Below, in pieces: positions 1 to 10,122 of a DNA stretch of 64,000 bases. Location of the stretch: NCBI GenBank assembly GCA_020081605.1, contig JAHREC010000013.1, positions 5,208,001 to 5,272,000 on the forward strand, given 5' to 3'. The translations under genes were made by a program, and so were the position numbers. The notes beneath the pieces were generated by a model. The model searched no databases, was not told the origin of the DNA, and saw nothing but the letters and a program-made list of their open reading frames with translations. Each line of letters begins with the position of its first letter. The first letter of the stretch is position 1. The stretch comes from Albifimbria verrucaria. Taxonomy: Eukaryota > Ascomycota > Sordariomycetes > Hypocreales > Stachybotryaceae.

Positions 1-93
1 CCCGCCGCCCTCACCCTACCCGCCGCCCCTTCAGCCCTTTCTCGCGGCCTCTGGAAATCACCACGCCGCTCTTTTGCGGCTCCGTTGGCCATC

Positions 94-2403
94 ATGACGG
101 GCCGAGAGTATCTGGACTCTGACAGAGTCAACTTGCTGATATGGAGGTTGGTCCCCTCGTCCTAATTCTTGCCCTTGTTTCGCCTCCGTCCCGGCCTGCT
201 CTGCGGTCTGCGCTTGAACTGGCTGCCTTCGCGAAAGCGGGCCGCCGCGCATGAGATTCACCACCATCACCGGCAGTCCCTTCCCCCTTTATCGAACCTC
301 AATTCTAACCCGGCATGCGCCTCTAGGTATCTGCTTGAAGGAAGTACGTGGCAATCCACTCACTCACCGTGAGTCGTCTTGTGGGCACGGGCACCTCTAA
401 CCATCTCATGACAGATTACCGAGAAACCGCCGCCAAATTCCAGAAAGAATGGCACGTCAAAGAACCTCACCGGGATTTGCCATTTGCGCGACATGTCAAA
501 GGTCACGCTTTAGTATCCATCATCAACAGAGGCCTTGTGTACCAGGCTCTGGAGCGCGAGTATGCACGTAGCCAGGTGAGTGACGCCCCTCTCACTTTTC
601 TCATGCCCCTTGTCTCGGCTCTGAGGGACGATGTTTTGGTCAACGTGGATCACGGTGATGCACTTTTGAGAAAACCGGAACCTCCGAAAAACTGACCGTT
701 GGCGCTGCAGCTGCCCCAGGATGCCGCAGCCGAGGCGGAAGCGCTGCAAGTCGGTGTCTTTGGACCCTTGGAGGTGCAGCCTCCGGCCAAAATCGAGGAG
801 GAAGAGGAGGACGAAGATGCAGAGGGCGACGAGGTCGAGGTTTCACGGAAACGGGTACAGCATCAACTGCCAAATGGGTCGCCTGCAAAGCGACCGCGAC
901 TCAGCAACGGCTACGAGAATGGGGCTGGCGCAGCCACCGTCACCACTCCAATGGAGGTAGACCACCAGGACAATCACGCCTACCCATCGCCCTTGGAAGG
1001 CGAGCAGGCCACGACGCCGATTGTGCGGACGGACGGCCCTGAGCAAGGCACACAGGTGGACAAGGTCGAGGAGCTGTCCCACGACACCACCTTCATCCGC
1101 CTTGTGGACGACGCCCGCGCTCCCGACTCGACATCGGCTGCTTCCCAGCAGGCGCTGAGAGCGCTCCCATTTTGCTGCAGTGCGAGTGGAACCCCAGAGA
1201 CCCGTCTTTGCTAGCCGCTGCTGGAACCGATGCACTAGCCCGAGTTTGGACGGTCTCGCATGCCACCATGCCTGAGCCTGGCCAGGATCACGTGTCACCC
1301 CACGCTCACTCACTGGTGGACCCGGCTGCGACCCGATCGACAACCGTGACCGCCCTATCGTGGGCTTCTGATGGCACCATGATTGCCGTGGCCACCGACA
1401 ATGGTACTGGTGCCGCGGTGAGTCTTTGGAACGCTGATGGCGGACGCATACAGTCCGTAGAGGTGCCAGAGCCTCCCGTCGTTAAGCTTTCTTGGAACCC
1501 CAACAACACGGCTTTCCTCTCCATCTCGCCAGACAAGGGAGGCGCTCTGGTCACCGTATATTCCATACCCGCTTGCAACTCGATATCCTACTTTTTGCCT
1601 GGACACGATATTGGCGCGTCGCCTTTGGATGCCGCCTGGACAAGCGATTCCGAGTTCCTCCTATGTGGGGCGACCTTCTCGTTTGCCTCCAATGTACCGA
1701 TTCATCAATATCCCAAATCCGCAAGTTCGAGACGAAGGAGGATGATAGCTTCACGCAAGTACTGTTCGACTGGAGGTCCAAGTTGGCAGCTACGTCAAGC
1801 GACAAAGGCACTTTAGATGTAAGTTCACGATCCCTTGCAACTTGCCGTTGGAGCCTAGTGCAATGCTAACTGCATATGTAGCTCTGGGACGATGCCGGAC
1901 AGAGGAGATCTATTTCAGCTCACCAGGGCGCCATTACCACCATGGCTTGGCAGCCTTTACCATCGACACAGCCAGCTGCCGACGACGAGCGCCTAATAGC
2001 CACGGGTGGAGATGATTGCGCCATCTTAATTTGGAATGCGCGCGTACCCGAGAGTAAAGCCAAGTGCTTCCTGACGATGGACTCTCCCATTGTGAGACTT
2101 GCATTCACCCCGATGGAGCCTTCATCGCCGGTGCCACATCCAGCCAGGTATTGATCTGGAAAGTGGGAAGCAACACGATTCCTCGTGCTAGCTGGAGCCG
2201 ACCTCCCCACCCCGGATGGCTGAGTCCTAAGACGGCGTCAGAGTCTGATGAGGAGGATGAGCATTGCCTAAGTTGGGATGCCGACGGACAGAGGCTGGCG
2301 TATGGTTCAAATAGCAGGGTAAGTTATGCGAGGAACTTTTCTTGAGAAATGTGGTACTGACACACACCGCCTGCAGCTTGCCATCATCAAATTCAGCAAG
2401 TGA
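94..2403 (+). CDS. TIG1: TBL1/SIF2-type WD40 subunit of the Set3/Hos2 histone deacetylase complex
   Basis: Nuclear corepressor scaffold, orthologous by architecture to yeast Sif2, human TBL1 and Magnaporthe Tig1. About 600 residues. An N-terminal LisH motif (VNLLIWRYLLEGNYRETA, residues about 13-30) is assembled across two introns; an acidic linker with a basic KRPRLSNG patch follows, then WD40 blades to the C-terminus (LLQCEWNP, ALSWASDG, TGGDDCAILIWN, LSWDADGQRLAYG). Exons read 94-146, 327-343, 415-575, 711-1818, 1882-2318 and 2377-2403; the start is the first ATG in frame with LisH. The reading frame shifts without an intron near 1150, at the G4 run 1667-1670 and at the C4 run 2108-2111; adding one base restores the WD40 sequence each time, so I read these as sequence errors. 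Family assignment is firm; membership of the Set3 complex is inferred from homologues. Confidence 0.9.
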
Positions 2404-3562
2404 TGGACGATTGCCGTGCGATAGGGTCTTTGGAGCCTTGGTTATTAGACGTCTTGGCGAACTCTTCCCATCGATACCCCTGACAAATACTAACAACAAG
2501 GCCGGTCCATGCCGCCTTGCCATTCTATTCACGAGGCGCTTAGCGATACAAAGCCTCATTCAAGAGCCTTATACAGGCATACGATACGTGTAACAATATT
2601 TCTTCACATCGTTCAGAGCAACTCACGACACAAGACGACGTGTTTAATTCGTTCAATCAGCCTCTTTGTGTACCACCATTACTACGCTCATACACGATGT
2701 TGGGTAAAGAGCCTACCGATTCACAGCATATGATGATTTCCTGCTTGTCAGTCTTTTTGTTTAATGAAAGGCATGGATAGAGGACGAACGGAGTTTTTGC
2801 AGATGACGGGATCTATACCATTCTCATAGGGACATACAATCACTGGCTGGTTGGCTGATGGGTTGGGTTGGGTGGTTCGCCTGTCGATGGAATTGGTTGG
2901 GAACTTGCAGACGCAGGTAGGTGGAAGGAAGGATTGCATTTGGCGCTGGAGATATGGTTGATGGAAATACTGTCGCCAATCTTGTACGGATACGATTCGC
3001 AATAGCAAGAAAAAGGATAGTCCAAATTTATTCTAGACGTTCAGCTAAGCAAGGAGTTTTATTGAGAGCGTGACCTGCGTAGGGAATTGTGGACGTGACA
3101 AGAGGATGGATGAGCGAGAGATATCATCTATTGTGGCGCCTAAGTAGTGGCGGTGCATCCAGTCAGTCAGTCTACGATGACTTTCCACATCATCACTTCA
3201 ATGGTGGACAGACGTAAACTTCTACGTACCTACTTCAACGACAGTCAAGAATCGGGGACTCGGCCAAACGTTTCGGACGGGGCGCAGCGGCTTGATGTAA
3301 CAACAATCCAAAGCTAGATGTCCGTCGTCTCTAGAGCTTGTTCTTCATTCATGAGTCTTGGCTGAGCATCTGCTGGACCTCCGCTGCTAACCTGCTCACT
3401 CTGTTCAACGAATGTGAACGGCACGACGAAAAAACCCACACCCCATCCTTTTTGGAACAGCACCGAGACATAAAAAGCTTGGCCGCGGTCTTTGCGCAGA
3501 GCGGTTGTATAGAGCGCCGGGCTTTGGGTAAGACAAAATCCAGACCAGCAACGGGAAGCACC
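2404..3562. other. Intergenic region, 3' flank of TIG1 and 5' flank of the small protein gene
   Basis: No reading frame here looks like a conserved protein. It holds the 3' untranslated region of the upstream gene and the promoter of the next one. I see no RNA gene or repeat. Confidence 0.5.
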
Positions 3563-4215
3563 ATGTCTAGCAGCAACGCCGGGCCGCACGCGCGCCAGGG
3601 CGGCGGCGGCGGAGCCCTGTTCACAGATGAGATGCGCGACCGGCAGGCTCGCGGCAAGGATCCCTATGTTCGCCCTGAGCAGGAGGACGACGACGATTAC
3701 GACCGTGAGGGCGAGGACGGTGGGCGACGGCGGCGGCTACGGTTGGGTCACGGGTATGTGTAGGGCTTGTGTGCCTGTCCCTCGCTCTCGAGGCTTGTTT
3801 CCGCTGCGCTCTACGGGGTTAGGAGTAATGAGCTAATGAAATCCGGCAGACCACAGGCCGATTCGTTCGAGGATAGAGAACGGCGCGGCTATGCCATGTC
3901 CGTGCTGGACAGCCCGGACCAGCTTATGATGTATGCGCAGAGCACCGGTGACGTGAGTTCCCTCATCCTGGAATGGCCGTATGGCAACCCAGGACGCCTG
4001 AATTTGTGAGGTAGCATGCGATATTGACCACAGAGCTGATCACCGTTCACAGAGTGTCCCGGGCAGCGCCTCCGCTTCATGACCATGCTCTGCGGCTTCA
4101 ACCCCCGTTGCCAAGTTCGGCGCAGCAGCAGCAACAGCAGCAGGAGGGCAAGAAGGGTTCTTCGTCGCGTCGGGATACGCAGGGAGGGAGGACGGGCGAA
4201 AGAGCTGGCCGCTGA
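3563..4215 (+). CDS. Small conserved fungal protein of unknown function
   Basis: Predicted product about 150 residues. The start is ATG 3563 (MSSSNAGPHARQ), followed by a Gly stretch and an acidic/basic patch. Exons 3563-3753, 3850-3952 and about 4053-4215 join in phase. The middle part (GYAMSVLDSPDQLMMYAQS) and the following VPGQRLRF-MTMLCGF block look like the conserved core of a short ascomycete protein family I have no function for. The third exon needs one extra base at the C3 run 4058-4060 and one at the C5 run 4102-4106, after which it reads a Gln tract and a Ser/Arg-rich tail to TGA at 4213. No signal peptide or membrane segment is visible. The C-terminus is uncertain because of these two frame changes. 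Confidence 0.6.
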
Positions 4216-4760
4216 AAAAAGACGACGTGATGATGGCGCATGGTGGGTGACATGCATGCAAACTCACAAGATAAGCAAGCTGGTTATGTTATTACGGCGA
4301 CGGATGATGAAGCGATCATCTCAACAATGATTGAGAGGCACTGGGTGTCTATTATCTGTTTAAAATTCCAATGGCCATGAAGTGGCTGCAACACAAGTCA
4401 ATCACCAGCAAACGAGTTATATCTCAGACAACAGTTCATGATATATCATATCTAACCCAAAGGCCATGTATGTGGTCCTCTATCTTATACAGCCATCTCA
4501 TGCCCACTGCCATGCTCTCTGAACATATATAAAGGGTAATGTCCAAAAACGTAATTTAGAAAAAAACAAGCAAAACGCCCAGCTTTCTTTAAAGCCCCAA
4601 AACGCCGGTAGTCATGCAGAGGGCTTCAGACGGGTGGTTATCAAAACCCGTAACCGCTGACGCCAAGGAAAGAACCAGCCCACTATATGTGTATAGCTTG
4701 CATATATATAACTCCTAACCCAGTCACTCATGCTTATGTGAAACGGACGGGCTATCCTGA
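4216..4760. other. Convergent intergenic region
   Basis: AT-richer than its surroundings; it lies between two genes that end towards each other and presumably holds both 3' untranslated regions. Nothing else is recognisable. Confidence 0.5.
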
Positions 4761-7282
4761 TTATGCATATCTCACGCTGCGATGGCGGTTCCACTGCTCC
4801 TGCTCGTTTGGCAGTGGAGAGTATGTATAAGCTTGCGGCGGGTTGTTGCCACCATTGTTGCCAACATTGTTATTGTAGCCGTTGTTGAAGTCGTTGTTGT
4901 ACGCCTGGGTCGTAGCCTGTGGGGGTTCCCACGGTACGAGGGCCAGTTGCTCGTAGCGGCAGGCTTGGGGGCTGCGCGGACACGACGTCGGCGGAAGCAG
5001 CTCAGGAAGCAGCTAGCAACGGCAATGAGGACCAAGACACCGACGACGCTGACGACAGGGTAGAAGATGGTCGGGTTGTCGTGGATCCACTGCTCAATAG
5101 CCTTCAAGGTCGAGGTGCCCTCGCAGTTTCCGTTGGAGCAGTGTCCGCCAGCATCGCAAGGAGTACCGTCCAGGAAGTTTTGTTGGTAGGTTCTGCAAAC
5201 CCTGGAGGGTAGGTCGTCGCCGGAACAAGTGATCTGGCAGCCTCGCTCCTGCGGGCAGTCACCCGCATTGCTGTTAAGACTGCCAGCCATGTTGCGGCAC
5301 TGCATGTCCCTGGAAGTACACTGACCAGAAGCACACTTTAGGCCGTCGCCGCAAGAATCTCCGTCGTTCTTGTGTTCATCGGCAGGGCAACGACCGGAGT
5401 CACCAGGACACTTCTCCTCTGGGTCACACTCGCTGGCGCTCTCGCGACAAACGGTGCTGGAACCGGCAAACTTGCACTGGCTAGTGCAGCATTCTTCGTT
5501 GGTAGGGTCGCAAACAGCATTATTGACGTACTTGCAAGTTTTCGGGTTGCAGCACTTGTTGTCTCCACATCCTTGTTCACCGCCGCAGTCGCAATCTTCG
5601 CCAGACTCGACGATGCCGTTGCCACACTGGCTACCGGACACCGTCTCGACATTGCGGTTGTCTTTCAGACAGGTTGCCCGGTTGCTGTTTTTGAGGAAAG
5701 AGCAAATGTTTCCGATACTACAGGGGAGAAACCCGTAATTTCGCCGCTGGTGGCGGGAGCCATCATAAATTTGCCTCCGGCATTGCACGTGCCCGAATTC
5801 TTGGTGAGAGGGCAGCACTCAGGAGAGCTAGCGCTCACAGGACAGTCACGCGCGTCATTGCAATCGTGAATAGCACCGAATGTGTGGCCTGTCTCGTGAG
5901 CAAAGATCTGCCATTCTGTGTCAAGCCTGACGACGACATTGGTGCTCGAAACGGTTCGGCCGCCACTGGAGTTGCCGTCTCCGGTCTGGTCGCCTGGGTT
6001 CTCATGAGAGCCTTGACGGCATAGCTCACCTCGCCAGGCCAGTCCGACCGCTGAATCCATGGGGCATTTGGTGAGAAGGGTCCAGTAGGCGTTGTCATCG
6101 GAGTGCTGGCCACGCCAGGCAGAGAACCGGCTGAGTCGCTCATTCATGTCTGCTCCTCGCACTTAACATTCCAGGAGGCGGATTCAGATGGTTGACCAGG
6201 ACATTGGTTTTTCTCACCGGGAATGGTGATGTTTCTGATACCGAGCGAGATGTTGAAGGTGTCCTCGTAAACCTTGGAGGCCTTGGCGACCATGTCAATG
6301 ATGTGCTTTCGCACGTCTTCCTCCGATTCGTTCTGCTCCCAGTACTCGCAGTCGACGGCGATGCCGACCAAAGCGACTCTCCTGGTCTTAGGACATCCAT
6401 CTGTAGATCCAATGCTGTCGAGGATGTTGACGCCGAGGCTGGATCCGCCGGACGTATCGTCATTGAGCTGGCGGCCAAAGAGGTTTCGCAAGTTGATGCC
6501 GCGTTGGGAGTTGGTGTCGCGGCGTTCGACGTCGTCATAGTTGGTGTCGAAGGTTCCAAGATCATCAACACCGCAAGTGGTCACGTTGTCGGAAACACCA
6601 CGCTTCAGCTCACTGTGCTCCCAATCGGGGGTGCTGACGTCTGAATCACGCCAGAGGACCATCTTTCCATCGTCCTCGCTTTTGGGAAAGGGGAGAGCGG
6701 GATCCTGCGGGTTTCCGAGGGTGCGGTAGCGAGCCGCCATGTGGACGTGGTGACCATCGCCGTCGATAAAGAAGGAGCCATCGAACAGGGGCGCATTGCC
6801 GTCGCGGAGGATAGAGACTCTGGCCCAACCGGCATTCTCCCAACCTGGGCGGCCAGGACGCTGTACGTAAGCATGGCCCTTGAAGATCTTGTGCTCGGAG
6901 CGGGCGATGTGCTTGACGTTCTCGACCTTTCCATCCGCATCGAGGTATGATACAGTTAAGAAGTCAGGAAGGACGTCGTGGTTCGGTTCGAGGGCCAGGC
7001 GGACTTTTTGTTGGCCATCGTGGAGGGTGAATGTGAGATCGAACTTGGAGTCGGAGTGTACTCGGTGGGAGGGCGTCTTGATGAGGGCATCGTCGACGAG
7101 AGTAACGTAATTCAGGGCATTCCGCCTTAGCGAGTGAGCTGGAAGGTGGGAGAGCAGCTAGTCAGCAACAGAGCTCGGCACGAGGAGCGCGGGAAAGGAG
7201 GAAGGGCTGACATACCCAACGATGATTGACAAAGCAGCGCTACGCTGGCGACGGCGCCGGCAAGAGAACGGAGCGTGACCAT
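4761..7282 (-). CDS. ADAM-family (M12B) zinc metalloprotease, membrane anchored
   Basis: Secretory-pathway metalloprotease of about 815 residues. Order: signal peptide in exon 1 (MVTLRSLAGAVASVALLCQS, 7216-7282), intron 7139-7215, prodomain-like region, M12B catalytic domain with the zinc site HETGHTFGAIHD (three His and catalytic Glu present), a Cys-rich disintegrin domain starting CGNGIVESGEDCDCG, a second Cys-rich segment, one membrane helix (YPVVSVVGVLVLIAVASCFL) and a short cytosolic tail rich in Asn, Tyr and Gln. This matches fungal ADAM proteins (ADM-A/ADM-B type). The frame breaks near 6145, at the G4 run 5723-5726 (plus strand) and near 4965; past the last break another frame gives the Asn-rich tail and stop at 4761. 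I read these as sequence errors. Natural substrates are unknown. Confidence 0.88.
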
Positions 7283-10122
7283 GACTGGAGCGTCTTTCCG
7301 AGTCAACAGTCAAAAGCGACCGAGAGAAGGGCCCAGGCGGGCCGGGGAGTCAAGTTGAGGAAGGGTTATTGAACACAAGCCATTCACGAATGGTGGTGTT
7401 TGGCAGGAGGCTCGGTTGCCGGGTAGTTGTACGTTCGTCCGAGGAGGATATAGACGGGACGGTTCTCGGGGAAGGGCGTGCAGGGAAAGTAAAAAAAAAG
7501 AGACAGAGAGAGAGAATAGAGCAAAACAAGAATCGTATCAAGCAAGCAAAGGCAAGAAGGAAAATGCGCCAGCTAGCGGGAAAAAAAGAGGATAGGGTGT
7601 ATGGTACAGTCGAGTATTATGCAAAGAGTTGGTGCATGGTGGTGGCAGTGGCAGTGATGGTGGTTTTCCGCTGGACGGGGGAGGATACGACGAGCTACCT
7701 CAGATTGGCTGGGAGCAGAGAGGGAGGCGTAGGCGGTCTTGGCTGTGCCGCGTAGTCAGTCGCAGCGACAGCTCTGGTTCGTCTGCCGTTAACCGTCTGG
7801 GCACATGGTTCCTCTTTTGGTCGCCTTTTGACGGGCGTGCCAGGATGCACCACCAGCACCCATCAGCGCTAAGGATGGACATCGGCCCCCCATGCTCGTC
7901 TCGTCTGTCTCGTGAGAAGCTGTGAGACTCGATCCCCGCCATAAGGCGCGCAGCAGCAAGTATTCCTTTGAAGGAAATTAAAATGAAAATGAAAAGGAAA
8001 CATATTTGTGTTCTTTCTTTAGTGCTTCCATCTTTCCATGCATGTTCCTGTTTTCTCTGCGTGCTTGACAAAACAAATCGCATTCTGATTTTGATTCTTC
8101 ATGCGCCAAGTGGCAAGGCACTGTCCCCCTTGTGCCCAGAGTTGGTTGTCTCCTAGCAAAAGGCCAAGCCTGGCCGGGAATGACCTAACAGGAGCGACCT
8201 CGGGATTCTCAAACACCCCGAATTTTGACACACCGGGAGGTTCAGTTGACTTTTGGTCGCTCGTCATGTGTACCAGATTTTGGCTCTACCTTTGTTTTAT
8301 TTTACCATTTGCGTAGTGTGCTACTCTATTTGCTTCTTAATTCTTAATCTAATTCTTTTATTCTTTCTTCTTTCTACCCCTCTTTTTCAGCCTCTTCAAC
8401 ATCCATCCTCACTTCTCCCTGAGATCTAACTGCCAGTAAATACCTACTGATAAGGTAGTAGGTACTAAGGTATTGCTGCCGCCCTCCCTGCGCAGGTGTA
8501 ATGCTCTCCTAACCATGTACCTGGGTACGGCACAGGCAGCCCTGTGTAGCCTGCAGCTTAAGTACCTGTAGCTAGGGGCCGCACCACGGTACTCTGTACC
8601 TCTGTAGGGGCGTATTATTGCCTGTACAGAGCGCCCAGGACGGTGAAATCTGCTGCAATGCCTTACTGCTATGCTACATCGGTGGTTTGTAAGCAGTCGG
8701 TCCCGCGTAAAACTGCGGTTCCAGAAATTGGGTTTTTCTTTCCAGAACTGGCTGCGGCCGATCCTGATCCTGATCTCCCTCATGTCATGCATCGCCCTAT
8801 TTATGTTCAGCGACTCTGCCTTAGCGCTCGTTTCAGAGCCATTTTAACCAACCGCTGTGCAACCAGAAAGCCCCCTCCCCGTCTGTCAATCCCAAACCAA
8901 CACCTCCTCTGAAGGAGTTGAGACGCCAGCATCTGGCAGCCGGGGGCGGGCCATTGTCGCATTTGCCCAGCACTGCAAGGTGCCAGGCGTGATTAATTCC
9001 GACGTGTGGTGTGATGGAGACCGAGGGTCCGTCGATCCCTTCCATGACAGGGGCGCTTTTGCTCTAGAACTAGCTATCCGACTGCTACAGCACACTAACT
9101 AATGGTTTCTTTGTTTTCCCCATCTTTCGCTTCCTCAGCAACGGAAAGCTGTTCCTGTCTGCATCACATTTCCATGACCAACATTGCGATGCTTCTCCAT
9201 CTCTCCGGGGCAAGACTTGTCATCCTTGTCCATTACCCTATTTCATCCCATCGCCGAATAAGCTCATCTCCTAGTGGACGTTCGTTGTTTTGGTGCTGTG
9301 CTGCCCTGTGAACCCCTTGCCGCTGTCTATTTTCGGTATCGGGGAGCAGATGCGGTTTTTCGCCGAGATTTGCATGGCCAGCCTGTGCTGTCCACCCCTG
9401 TTGATCGAGTGGCTCCCAACCCGTCATCGGCACGCGGCGTGGCTGGATACCCCATTCTATGTCGTATTCCAGCTAGCTATCTCGTTTTTCTTGAATTTGC
9501 TATGCTTCTTGACCCCGCGATAGCGACAGACACAGCCGCCAATTTTCACCGGTTCAGTAGCTTGGGTCTGGTGAAGTCTCCCATGTGGCTCGGCACACGA
9601 AGAGCCGGGCCCACGTCGCTTCGGGCGTCGTCATCACCGGCTGATCCGAGGGCGGACTTGGCTCTCTTGGCAACTGCACAACTATGCATTTTTGTTCTTT
9701 TTCTTATCCATTCACCAGTAGACAACGCGCTCGCAGGCGCTCCGTCCGAGTCAGCAAATTATTCAAGCGGCCAGTCTCCGTGAGGCTTTGTTCATGACGC
9801 TTCATACGGTCAACTTGATCCAATTCGCCAGTGTCGCCTTATCTACAGTAAAATCCTGCATCTGCATACGTATCCATCCCCGGGCCAACCTGTGAGGCCT
9901 CTCTCGTCACGCCCGGGTAGAACGTAGATGTCTGAGTGTTGCCACTTTCAATGGCATCGCCACGCCATTGCTAAGCAAACCAAAGCAGACTCGTTGCAGC
10001 TTCCTTCAAACAGATTACCCAGCCTCGGACTTCCCCTTGTCCCGTAGCCCGAACCGCTGACTGCACGCATAAATGGTATCAACTGGCTGACGCCGTAACT
10101 CGCTCCTGTCAGAGTCCCCTTC
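7283..10122. other. Gene-free upstream region of the ADAM gene
   Basis: About 2.8 kb with no convincing gene. Open frames overlap on both strands and lack family resemblance. The part 8435-8620 is rich in TACCT/AGGTA words. The region probably carries the ADAM promoter and the 3' untranslated region of the acetyl-CoA synthetase gene. Confidence 0.5.
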
